From assembly GCA_904066235.2 (NCBI GenBank), contig CAJFCV020000004.1, forward strand, positions 8,928,001-8,992,000: 64,000 nt of DNA. Direction: 5' to 3'. Positions 1 through 12,400 of this stretch are shown piece after piece. This DNA is from Bursaphelenchus xylophilus (lineage: Eukaryota; Nematoda; Chromadorea; Rhabditida; Aphelenchoididae). The notes beneath the pieces were generated by a model, which was given only the letters and a program-made list of their open reading frames with translations, made no database searches and had not been told where the DNA came from. Position 1 is the stretch's first letter; each line of letters begins with the position of its first letter. The position numbers were made by a program, and so were the translations under genes.

Positions 1-274
1 AAAAAATAAACAAAAAAATCGGATTTCCCCGAGGACAACATCTCGCTTTATGCGACTACAAGTGAAATCGGCTTTGTTTTTCGGCCCTTATGGCATTTCC
101 GAATTCGTTATGGGTTTAATTTCAATTTTCTTGCGGGAATCTTCTTTTCATCTCTTATCCAATAAATGAAGGATGATATGTTTCCTGGACCGTGGAATTT
201 GAATAGTAGCCTTGGAAATGGCCGAATTAGGGTCGTAAATTACTGTTTGCGAATGCAAATAGCACTTCGTTCAT

Positions 275-1110
275 TCATCGCACAGTGCGAAAGGGGTTTG
301 ATGATTTTGAGAATTTGCACGGTGCGGAAACAATTTTTTGCAATTTTCGCACTGTGCGATGCGCGATTTAAATTTTAAATTTGTTTATTTTGAGGTCCTA
401 GGACCTCTATCTTCTATTTGTCTTGAGATTTTGCAATAATGGATGATTCGCACGGTGCAATAAACATGTTCTGCTTATTGCACGGTGCAGCGGACATTTT
501 GCTAAAATCTGCACCGTGCAGTAGGAAATATGGCAAAATTTTGTGACAGTTATAAAACTGAGACTATTTGGTGCCTTTTAATTTCCGGGCTTTCACTTTT
601 ATATTCTCTGCACATTGCAATAAACATATTTTGCTTATTGCACGGTGCAGCGGACATTTTGTTAAAATCTGCACCGTGCGATGGGAAATATGGCCAATTT
701 TTGTGACAGTTGCAAAACTAAGGCCATTTGGAGTCTTTTAATTTCCGGACTTTCACTTTTCTATTCTCTGCACGGTGCAATATACAAGTTTTACTTATTG
801 CACGGTGCAGCGGAGAAATTGCTAAAATCTGCACCATGCGATGCGAAATATGACCAATTTTTGTGACAGTTGCAAAATTAAGGCCATTTGGAGTCTCTTA
901 ATTTCCGGGCTTTCACTTTTCTATTCTCTGCAGCGTGCAATGAGTCAATTTTTACAAATTTGCCGTTTGAGTCTCTGCACAGTGCAAAATTAAGCATAGT
1001 TAAAGTGCAGACAGCCAAGAGGTCAAATCTTTCCATTTTTTCAGTTTTTCCACTTTTTGAACGGCTACACAACGCAGTAAATCAAATTTTGTAACTTCTG
1101 CACTGTGCAT
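275..1110. repeat. GCACNGTGC motif array with ~170-bp tandem units
   Basis: About 20 copies of the 9-bp odd palindrome GCAC-N-GTGC lie here. Between 450 and 940 they sit in roughly three tandem units of about 170 bp, each with a TTATTGCACGGTGCAGCGGA core and a stretch starting TTTTAATTTCCGG. Flanking sequence drifts between units faster than the 9-mer. No gene is recognised. Bases 1-274 hold nothing I can identify. Confidence 0.8.
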
Positions 1111-2367
1111 CCCTCCGTTTTTTATCCTCCTTTTATTTAACACTGTTTCCTCAAATTTTCTCAACTCTTACCTGTGAATTGAAGAGCTCAAAGACCTCCC
1201 CAATATACTCCTCTTCTTCAGTTTTATTTCTTTCGAGAATTTTGTTCATGAAATTTGTTTTCGGCTTCGCAAAACCTTTTTTTTTCCTTTTCTCTTTTCT
1301 CTCGCCGCTTTTGCCTCAAAGAATTCGGTTCGTCTTTAAATAGACCTTCTTTTGGTGGCGCTTTATCGTCAGGAATTTACTTTTTCCCTCCTCGTTTAGC
1401 CGGAGGGCAAATTTTGTTCGTTTATGTTAAGGGGATTTGAAGTGAGAAAGTAGACAAATATAGTGGGAAATAAATCAAAATTGTGGCAAAAGGGGTTTTT
1501 TGAGAGCGGATTTTGTTGGGATGTGGGGCTAGCTAAGTTTGTGACAGTGAAATCTATCAATAAAAAAGGGAATTTACCGGTTTAAAACAGGATTTTTTGG
1601 CTTGTTGTTAAAAGTAATTTTCTTAACTTACAACGCGTAGATTTTGATCAAGACTCGGTACAAATTTAGAGTAGAATTTTCCACCAAATTTGGGAGATTT
1701 TCAGCTCGCGTTTTACAGAAACTGTCGAAATTTTTAATTCAAAAAATTCAGAAAATTTTGAAAAAAAAAATTTTTTTAATTTTTGAAACCAAAAATTAGT
1801 AGTCAATTTGAAATGGTGAGTATAATACCTACCCAAAAAATTAAATTTCTCCACTTGATATTCAAAAAGATACAGCCAAAAAATTTTTCTCTGAGTTTTG
1901 CCTCATTCTCCTCAAAAATCGTTCAATATCTCGGCTCTCCCTGCAAACTGCGCGCCAAAATTCTCTGTCATTGATTTGTGACCAACATAGATTATGGACG
2001 TAAAATTTGGAACAAATCCAGTATTTCCACCTCAAGAAATTTGCTCTTTTCCCATAAGAACCCCCAAATTTCACGTTATTGACTAGATGACGACTTCATT
2101 CCGATATTTTTAACACTGCCGCTTTACACTCCACGCTTTACCTTATTACACTGCAGCCACAAACTCTTTTAGTCGTTACTATTACGAGGGCTATTACGGG
2201 AGAGTGATAAATTCCCATCAACTGTCAAAGTCAATTATTCCTTTGTTATTCGCAAGTTCTTCGCTGGGGGGTTTTGTAATCGTTGTTTTGATAGAGCGGC
2301 TTTTTTCTTTTGACTTTTTTTGATGAAACGAAATCCGTATTTTACAAAAAAAAATTTTTTTACACTT
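1111..2367. other. AT-rich intergenic stretch with an old repeat fragment
   Basis: No convincing gene. Around 1640-2080 there is sequence resembling one arm of the foldback family seen at 20760-21535 and 23575-24455: a 'cagctcgcgttttacagaaa' type stretch followed by the 'tctcggctctccctgcaaa' theme. I read it as a decayed fragment of that family. Open frames here are short and on both strands. Confidence 0.45.
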
Positions 2368-3296
2368 TTCTGCACTGTGCATTCGATTTTACAATTTTTT
2401 TCTCCCGCACAGTGCAACAAAATTTGACCACAAAATTTTTGCACTGTGCAAAAATCGGAGAAATCCGCACAGTGCAACATTTTTGGATTTCAAAAATCTT
2501 AAGAAATCGCACTGTGCGAAAAAATTTGTTTTTGTTTTTCCACTTTCCCCTCCAATTTGAATCGCAGCGGAAGTTTTGCTGAAATCGGCACCGTGCACTC
2601 GAAATTCTCCTTTTGTTTTTGTTTTTCACGCACTGTGCATTTGTTGAATCGCTGTGAATTTTCGATTGCACGGTGCGAGATTTTCAAGTTTGCGACATTT
2701 CGCACAGTGCAGTGCGATTTTTTCGGTTGCGAATTTCTAAATTTATGCACTGTGCAATCAAATTTTCGCAAACATTTTCGACGCACTGTGCGATGAAAAC
2801 AAAAACAATTTTTGCACTGTGCAATTGAATCGCTGTGAATTTCCGATTGCACGGTGCGAAATTTTCATGTTTGCAATATTTCGCACTGTGCAGTGCGATT
2901 TTTTCTGTCAACGATTTCTAAATCTTTGCACCGTGCAATCAAATTTTCCCAATGATTTTCGACGCACTGTGCAATGAAAACGCAAAAATTGGTGACGCAC
3001 TGTGCGCTCCAAAAAATACAAATTTTCGCACTGTGCAGTGCGATTCTTCCTGTCGCGGCTTTCAGACTCTGCGCACCGTGCAATCAAATTTTCCTAATGA
3101 TTTTTGACGCACTGTGCGATAAAAACCATTCCAATTTTTGCACTGTGCATTCAATTTACGCACTGTGCGATCAAAAAAATCCCAATTTTTGCACTGTGCA
3201 GTCCAATTTTCGCACTGTGCGATGAAAACAATCCCAAATTTTGCACTGTGCAGTCCAATTTTTGCTCTAATTTTTCCCGCGCACTGTGCAGAATTT
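2368..3296. repeat. GCACNGTGC motif array
   Basis: Dense array with tens of copies of GCACTGTGC, GCACAGTGC, GCACGGTGC and GCACCGTGC, spaced about 20-45 bp. Spacers are mainly AT-rich and partly repeated, for example the GAATCGCTGTGAATTTYCGATT theme near 2645 and 2830. It ends about 85 bp before the putative trans-splice acceptor of the KAT6-like gene, so it could lie in its promoter region. Confidence 0.85.
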
Positions 3297-3370
3297 AATT
3301 TTTCGAATTTTTCGCGGGTTTTTGAGATTTTTTCCGGCTATTTTTGACTTCCAACTTCTTAAAGCGCGAT

Positions 3371-3380
3371 TTCCTTGCAG
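3371..3380 (+). promoter_or_regulatory. Putative spliced-leader acceptor of the KAT6-like gene
   Basis: TTCCTTGCAG ends 20 bp before the ATG at 3401, with no matching upstream coding exon. In nematodes such an isolated acceptor shortly before a start codon usually takes a spliced leader. It could instead be the acceptor of an unseen 5' UTR intron. Confidence 0.5.
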
Positions 3381-3400
3381 AACAGCACACAAATCGCGCG

Positions 3401-6400
3401 ATGGTGAAGCGCGCCGGCCGGGGGTTGTCGGTCAAGGACCTCCCCGACCACCTGGCCGAACTTTTACGCCTCCACGACGTGAAGGGGACGCCGTTGACAC
3501 GCGCCGAGGTCTGCAGCCGGTTCACGAAGGAGCACGGGTGCTCGCGCGAGAGCACCGAGAAGGCGCTGGACGCTTTGATTCAGATGCACAAGGTCATCGA
3601 GGTGGCTTCGGAGCAGAACACCTTCCCGGTGCTGCATGACCTGCTCCGGTTCAAGTGAGTTTTTTACGACAATAAGCATTTTGAATATTTAGAAGAGAAA
3701 TGGATCGAAAAAATGCGAAAATTCTTCAAAATTCACCTTGTTTTTGTTAAAATAAGGTCAATTTTTGATGATTTTGGATAAAATCTTTAAATCCAGAGCA
3801 AACTTAGTCCTGAAACCACGTTATAATTTGCTTTCAAGGCTTTTGTCATCATTTACTTGATAAGAAACCCAAAAATTTTTGAAAAAATCATCATATTTTA
3901 TCTAAAATAGAGTAAAATTTTTTCAGATTTTTATAGAAAAGTTGTTCTCATGGCTCGTTTATATTCTAAATGGATTGAAAATTGTTTTTGGGGGAGTTAC
4001 AACAATTTAAAACAGCTGAAAATAAAAAAATCATCAAATTTTACGCGAAAAAAGCTAAAATTTGATGAAAAATTTATAAATTTATAAGAAATTTTGACTT
4101 TTTGAGGGATTTTCTTTCATTTTTTTGATTGTAAAATACGAGAATTAAAGTTACAGACCAAAAAAAATTATATTATCCATGACCCAAAAAAAAATTTTTT
4201 TTTTTAATTCCTTAAATTTTCAGGATGTCCCGCGAGCGCCGTCTCCGCGTCGGCCCCACCACCGATCTCTACAATGTGGTCCGCAATTCGCTGATCGAAC
4301 GCTCCGCGCGCTCCTCGCAGTACGCCTTGTCCGTCTCGGAAATCCACGATTACGTCCAATTAACCTACCAATTGGAGGGGAATTCGGACGAGCATCTGTT
4401 TGCGGGCATCTTGAGGACCGTGAAATTGATGCTGAAACGGGATTTGGTCGAGGAAAAGGTGCCCCTTCACAATAATGACAGCAAATATTTCGCCACCAGC
4501 TCATTGATGTTGAATGTAAGTGGGATTGCGCTTGATTTTGAGGTTTTAGGACGTTAGAGTTCATATTTTGGCGTTGGAATTCGAAAATTTATTCAAATTT
4601 CAAAAAAAAATTTTTTGCACAGTGCAGATTTTTTCCGACCGCACTGTGCAAGTTCTATAAGTTTCGCACAGTGCAGATTTTTACTTTTTTCCGACCGCAC
4701 TGTGCGAGTTTTATAATTTTCGCACAGTGCAGATTACAATTTTTTGGCCGCACAGTGCGAGTTTTGTAATATTTTCGCACAGTGCAGATTTTAACTTTTC
4801 CGACTGCACAGTGCGGTTTTATAACCTTTGCACGGTGCAGATTTTCATTTTTCCGACCGCACAGTGCGAGTTTTATAACCTTCGCACAGTGCAGATTTTT
4901 ACTTTTTCCGACCGCACAGTGCGAGTTTTATAACCTTCGCACAGTACAGACTTTTAATTTTTCCGACTGCACAGTGCGAGTTTTATAATTTTTGCACAGT
5001 GCAGATTTTAACTTTTGCGACCGCACAGTGCGAGTTTTATTGCTTTCGCACAGTGCAGACTTTTAATTTTTCCGGCTGCACAGTGCGAGTTTTATAATTT
5101 CCGCACAGTGCAGATTAAAATTTTTACGATTAGACCGCACTGTGCAAATTGAATTTTTCTCATTGCACAGTGCAGATTTTTGTTTTTCCGACAGCACAGT
5201 GCGAGTTTTGTAATTTTCGCACAGTGCAGATTTTAACTTTTCCGATAGCACAGTGCGGTTTTATAACCTTTGCACGGTGCAGATTACAATTTTTCGACCG
5301 CACTGTGCAAGTTCTATAATTTTTGCACCGTGCAATTTTACTTTTTCCGACCGCACAGTGCGAGTTTTATAACTCCCGCACAGTGCAAATCTTAAATTTT
5401 TTGACCGCACAGTGCGAGTTTTATAACTCCCGCACAGTGCAAATCTTAAATTTTTTGACCGCACTGTGCGAGTTTTATGATTGTCGCACAGTGCAGATTT
5501 GTTCCGACCGCACAATGCAGTTTTATAGTTTCCGCACAGTGCAGATTTTTATTTTTCCGATCGCACCGTGCGAATTTAATTTTTCTCACTGCACAGTGCA
5601 CATTAGCGCAAAATTTAAATTAATTTTTTTTTAAAATTGTTATTGAGGTAAAATACGATTTATTCAGTCAACTGCAAGGATAACAGCGGTTCAAATGGCT
5701 AGGAATCAATGTTTGTCTACAGGGTGTCCAGAGAAATGTGCCGGAAAGTTTTTGTCGATTTCTTGGCGCTCAATCAAGATATCCGAAAAATTCTTTTTGC
5801 AAGATAAAGAAGAATATGGGCGGTTTTTTGTGCAAAAGAATCATTTTCTCCGCCAGCGCGGAAGGCAGTGTATTCGGCGGAGACTTTTGATCGCTTTTTT
5901 GATCATCGCACCAACTTTAAACGCTTTATTATGAACTTTGATGGTTGAAACAAAGATATTTGCATATTTTCATGTTTACCAAGTGTTCGGCGAAGGTATG
6001 GCGGACGCTCGCCGAATCGGCGGAGGCCATAACTCGTCTGCGGACAAGACATGGTCCAACACAACTTTCATGGCCTGGCTAGAACACCCTGCTGGCTTCG
6101 TATGCCTTCGAAAATTTTGTCACCAAGCTTTAGCAGAAGCTAAGCCATCGGAACCACTTGGTGCACCAGAAAACAACAAAAAATTTTTTGTTCAAATTTC
6201 CTTTTGCCTTGCTGTTTCAAACCGCCGCACGGTGCACTCGAACTTTATCGGTGTTGCAGCGACAGGCTGCACCGTGCAGTCGCTATATGGGATCGCATTG
6301 CGATGTCGCTGTCTGTGTTATTTATTGCGTCAAAAATTTGAAGACTTTCCGGAAGTTTCAGCATCATAATAAAGCGTTTGAAATTGGTGTGATGGCCAAA

Positions 6401-9400
6401 AAAGCGATCAAAAGTCTCCACCGAATACACTACTTTCCGCGCTGGCGGAAAAAATGATTCTTTTGGACAACAAACCGCCCAAATTCTTCTTTATCCTGCA
6501 AAAAGAATTTTTCTGATATCTTTATTGAGCGCCAAGAAATCGACAAAAACTTTCCGGCACATTTCTCTGGACACCCTGTAGTATAACATCGAGAATTACT
6601 ATTTTTTTTCTCAGAAATCTTTTATTTATCGAATATTTCAGCCAACCCTCCCTTCATCAGACCCTAAACCCTCCACATCCACCAAGATTCCCATGGAATT
6701 GTCGATAGATCACAGCCAAATCCCCTCGTCTTCGTCGCCAAGTCCCAACTCCACGGGATCGGTGAAGAAGCGAGAGAAACGCCTCTCCGAAGCGTCCCAG
6801 CAGAACAGCGATGCCAGTAAGACCGAGCTGAAGAGCCTCCAAGATAGCCTTTCGTCTTATTTTACACCATCAAACTCAAGGCGTTCGAGGGTGGCCCAAT
6901 CTTCATTTTCATTGGAGAATTTTCAAACCATGGATGATGACAAGTTGGGACCGCTGGAAATTGATGTCGACAAAGCTGGCAGTGCCAAAAATGACGATGA
7001 TTCGAATGGTATTTTTTTGGAATTAAAAAAATTTTTTTTGAAAAATCATTTTTTTTTGCACAGTGCAAACGGAAAAAAGAAACAATTGTTGCACAGTGCA
7101 GTTTGTTTCCTCTGCACAGTGCAAAGTTTTCAAAAGCAAACTGCACAGTGCAGGTTCTCAGCGACAAAATGGTTCAAAGCGGACCGCACTGTGCGAATTT
7201 TCGTGTTCTTTGCACAGTGCAAAGTTTCGAAAAAAAAACTGCACAGTGCAGATTTTCAGCGACAAAAATGCTCAAAGCGGGCCGCACTGTGCGAATTTTT
7301 GTGTTCTTTGCACAGTGCAAAGTTTCCAAAAACAAACTGCACAGTGCAGATTTCCTGCGACAAAAATGTTCAAAGCGGAATGCACTGTGCGGTTTTTTGT
7401 GTTTCTTGCACAGTGCAAATTTTTCAAAAGCAAACTGCACAGTGCAGGTTCTCAGCGACAAAATGGTTCAAAGCGGACCGCACTGTGCGAATTTTCGTGT
7501 TCTTTGCACAGTGCAAAGTTTTCAAAAGCAAACTGCACAGTGCAGGTTCTCAGCGACAAAATGGTTCAAAGCGGACCGCACTGTGCGAATTTTTGTACTG
7601 CTTGCACAGTGCGGAGATTGGCGACAAATGTTTCAAAGTGAACTGCACAGTGCAAGGGTTGATTTTCGTTGCACAGTGCGGAAGCGAAAGGATGAAAAGT
7701 TTTTGATTGCACCGTGCAGTTTTTCTTTTGAACATTGCGACGTCGCAGCGACAAAATTTTCCAAGTCGACTGCACCGTGAGATTTTTTGCACAGTGCGGA
7801 ACAGCGCGAGCGACAAGATTTTCTAATCTGACTGCACTGTGCAAATTTCTAATTTTTTGCACAGTGCAGATTTTTTGGAGGATTTTATCGCACTGTGCGA
7901 AAGGAAAATTAAGAAATTTTCGGTTGTAAAATAAAATTTGCATAATCTTACAGTATCCTCCCCATCTCCACAACGCCAAACCGACCGACTGTTCGACTCG
8001 CTGTCGCCGTATTTCAGCGCCAACACGGAACGCCGACGGAAACATGAAAAAGGCGAATACAAGCAGCTATGTAATGGGATTCCGTTGAAAAAGAAAGGTG
8101 AGATTAGCCCGCGGATTAATCCAATTCTTGGATTTTCAGGCAAATCCGAGGACGGAATTGTCAAGGATGTCCTTCATGATGTCAAAAACGATGAGGAGGT
8201 GAGCTTTTAAGCCCGATTTTTGGTGAATTACTTGGGGGTTTTGATTTTTAGAGGCTGGATTTTGCTTGAAGCTATCTTCAAAAATTTTTTAATTGCTTAA
8301 AAATTCGAAATTTTTGAATGTTTAAAAAAATATTTTTTTTTGCACGGTGCAAAATTTTTGAAGAACTGGATTGCACTGTGCGGATTTCTTGCTACAATTT
8401 TTTGCACTGTGCAGTTTCCGAATGTCTTTGAATTTTCGCACGGTGCAAAATTTTTAAAGAACCGGACTGCACCGTGCATATTTTTTGCCACGATTTTTTG
8501 CACCGTGCAGTCTCCTAATGTCTTTGATTTCTCTGCACGGTGCGAAAATTTTGAAGAACCTGACCGCACCGTGCGATAGATGTTTTGCAATTTTTTTGCA
8601 CAGTGCAGTCTCCTAATGTCTTTGATTTTTTTGCACTGTGCGAAAATTTTTGAAGAACCGGGCAGCACCGTGCAAATTTTTTGCTACAATTTTTTGCACA
8701 GTGCAGTTTCCTAATGTCCTTGATTTTTTGCACTGTGCAAAAATTTTAAAGATCTGCACAGTGCAGATTATCGGACGCCAGTTTTTCGCACAGTGCAGTT
8801 TCCCAACTTTTTTGGTTTTTTGCACAGTGCAAAAATTTTAAAAAACCAGACTGCACTGTGCAGATGTTTTTGGTAAATATTTTTTTGCACAGTGCAAAGC
8901 TCTTTTCTAAATTTCTTTTGCACTGTGCGGCTGAAAAAAAAGCTTCTGTTTTTTGCACAGTGCAGATTATCGGACGCCAGTTTTTCGCACAGTGCGGTCT
9001 CCCAATGTTTTTGATTTTTTTGCACGGTGCAATCAAGGGCTCAATTTTTTTGCACTGTGCGATGGGAAAAAAATCGACTCATATGTTCAAAATCGACCAA
9101 AAAAAAATTTTTTTTGTCAAATTTATTGTACAGAGAGCTATTCTGTGCACTTTTTTCTCCATTTCCTCTCCTTGCCTCATCCATTTTACCCTTCCTTTTT
9201 CGAAAATTTTGCGCAATTATCAGATTAGAAGTTGGCTATCAGTCAGTTTCCGAGCCCTTTGTTTTTCGGTTCTTTCAGCGAACGCTCTCTCCTTTTTTCG
9301 TCTTCGGCTGACTCGATTTTTCGTTGTAACGGACGTTTGTAAAATGTTTTTTCGGGAAATTTAATTACTTGTCTGTTTTCTGTTTGTTTTCGGGAGATAA

Positions 9401-12400
9401 TTTTTAGAAAAATTTTGGATTTTTTGGGGGTTTTGGGTGAAATACGGAGGGAATATTGGTTGACAAGTCATCCTTATTGTTTTCTATAGTAAAATAAGAG
9501 ATAAATTAGAGATTTTTTAATCAAAAAATGACTGAAAAAAGAGAAAATTTAAAAATTTTCTGAAATTTTGTATAAAATTGGCAGTTTTTGTCTTCAATTT
9601 GTAAAAATTTTGGTCAAATTACCTTTCTATAGTCATATTTATACCTTTAAATCATAAAATTTTCACTTTTTTGCAATTATTTTTTTTTGCGGAAAACTCA
9701 AAATTCAAAAAAAAAACTCTTCAGATTCCCCCAAAAAACCGTCTATTATTGTGTTTACTTACTTGGAATTGTTTTGAACTTCAATTCCAAGTTTTATCGC
9801 CCGATCTTTGCTCCAATTTGTCATATTCATCTTCAAAGAGACCAAGTATAACATAAAAAGTTTAAAAAAAAAAAGAGTGTTGCTTCGGTCTGAAAGTCCA
9901 TAATCAGCCTTATCAAGGTCTATAGGTTTGTGTGGGCCAGTGTAATAGGTCAAAATTTATATTTTTTTATATTATCCATGATAATTTTGACAGATTTTTG
10001 GCAAAATTTAGCGATTTTCTATGGTGATAAAAATAGTTGGAATTGACAGGAATACGGTTGATGGTTAGATTAGGACAATGCTTTTGTCATTTTGTGTTGG
10101 TTTTTTTCGTAGAGAAGCGATTTCGGCCCCCGCGGCGCTTTTTTACGTGATTTTTTTGTAATGAGTTTTTTCCGACAAAAAAGATCATCCTTGTCTGAAA
10201 GGTGGATCATTTCAAGTGGCATTTTTATTACCCTAAAAGATAGGATGAAAGTTTTGATCATATAAGGCCGAATTTTTCGTAAAAAAACAAGTAAATGGAC
10301 AGAGCAGGAGTTTGCACTGTGCAAATGTTTGAACTACTTATAAAGTAAAAATTTTGTGGTTTTATAAGCGAGTATATGTCTTGAGAAACTAAGTGGATGT
10401 CAGTAGTGTCGTTCATGACAATTTTTAAGTCATCGGAATTTCCTGCAGCGGAAAAAAATTGAACTTAAAATCTGCACTGTGCAAAATTTTAGAGGTTGAA
10501 ATTCGCACAGTGCAGAGGAAGTTTGATGTCAAAAAGTGTGAAATAAGCTAGAATAGGTCTTCACAAATATGCTAGGCTGAAATTTTATTTTTGCTGGGCC
10601 CCACTGTCATGCAGAAAAACAAGCCTCAAAAATCGCACAGTGCAAAAAAAAATTTTTTTTTGGTTTGTCGGCCTATCCCTAAAACCAAAATTCTTGTCTA
10701 CTGTGTCTGTTAACTTTGTTTTCTCCTCATTTTCAACTGCATGTTCAAATGAACAATGAAACTTGTGATAATTCCCATAATCATCGTATTTTTTTAGCGA
10801 GAACCACGTCATCATCAAACCCCCAGTGTATCCTCGGTTTGTGGGAGTGGCGAGAACGTCGAAGTGGCACGAATGTCGCCGCCAATCAAGAGGAAACATA
10901 CTAGCTTCGATTCCGAGGACCTGGTCTCGCCCCCTTCGCATTCGTTGACACCCAGTGATTGTGCTGGACCAATCAGATCGAGACAAAGGCGAGTTGCCAA
11001 CAGAGCCAGTGCCAATTTGTTGAAACGAGCTCGACAACATCAAGGTAATTGTTTCCAGGCCCATTTGCCACCTTTTTTCGTATAAAATTGAAAATTTATT
11101 TTTTCGGCAGCTCGCGCCCCAACTTTTTCTGTTCTCGTTTTGCGCGCGCGCGAAAACGGATGCGAGGTCAAGTAATTTAGCACAGATCTGTATCAATACA
11201 ATTTGCTGCACACTTCCTTGTACTGATGAATATTTTTTATATGCAGCTCGGTTGGCAAATTCGCAAAAATTATTGAATTCGGCCTCCACGTCCAATTCGG
11301 TGCCAAAGCACAGCTCCGTGAACAACGTCACATCGCCCAGGAAGAACAGAAATACAGCACAACCCGTCAGCACCAAAGTTGTCAACAGCAGTACCATTAA
11401 AATGTAAGATTTTTTGTTATTTTTTGTTTGACTTTTAGAGAAGGGTCATGGATAATAAGAGGTTCTTTTGGTCGGAAAAAATACGAATGATGCTCGATGC
11501 CTTTTGAGAGAGCTTTGTTACACTCTGTATGAAATTTATTTGCAGCTGTTGAATTGAGAAGTTGCTGTTTTGGCGAGTATTCACCTTCCACATAGTTAGA
11601 AGTAGATTGTTAATTTATAGGCAAAATTATATTTAAAAATTTGTGGTATAGCTGTAGTTAGAAGAACAACAATGTTTGTTTTCTATAAGCCATAAACTGG
11701 ACTGATACGCGTGCAACTCATGGGGTTTTTATATTGTTTTAGGTAATAAATAGAGATAAATTTTAAAACTGAATTTTTATGGTTTGATAAACATCAGTTT
11801 TTGGTTTTTTATAACTGTTTACGACGTCTGCCGAATTTAGAACGTCTCCGTTGCGAAGGTCTGGTTCGTTTTCACCTCTAAAATCAGTTATGGAGCAGTC
11901 AACATCCAAGGAGAACGCGTACCCCATAAATGTCCCAAAGGAAGATGAGGAGCTTTTCAACAGGGCTCAGAAGATGGTTCAAGATGTAAGTGTTAAAATT
12001 TTTTGTCATCAAGTGGATGAATAAATTGTTGTAGCATTTTTTGATATTACACTAGGCAAATTTAAAATTATAATTTATTGATGTTATTCTTTCAGCGGAT
12101 GGACGAACATGCTCGAGTGATGGCTGAGAAAGGTGAAGAAGCCGTGTACCCTTCAAAAATCCGAATTGGTCGGCATGAAATCGAAGTTTTATATTCATCC
12201 CCATATCCAGCTGAATTCGCCGGCGTTTGCCCTCTTTACATCTGCGAGCATTGTCTAATGTACATGGCAAATGATAAGCGACATAAGGTAAGGCGTTTTT
12301 CTTTTCTATGTTTTGAATTTTAGAGCAGAAACAGGAGTTTTATCAATAAATTGAACTTGATGTCTATTACAATATAAAATTTCTGTAATTTTTAGTCAAA

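Noticed and set aside
2360..3347. Many overlapping 60-120 codon frames on both strands rich in CTVQ/HSA/ALC peptides
   Set aside because: They are translations of the GCACNGTGC arrays, present on both strands and in several frames, with no domain or splice support.
4617..5600. CRISPR-like array (short repeat with variable spacers)
   Set aside because: Eukaryotic introns, a repeat of only 9 bp, irregular spacing and partly conserved spacers; no cas genes.
6693..7706. 337-codon open frame running from KAT6 exon 3 through the motif array
   Set aside because: All three forward frames are open over the array because the tandem units lack stops; peptides are repeats of motif translations (CTVQ, HSAK, ALCE). 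The donor at 7009 fits the frame of the next exon.
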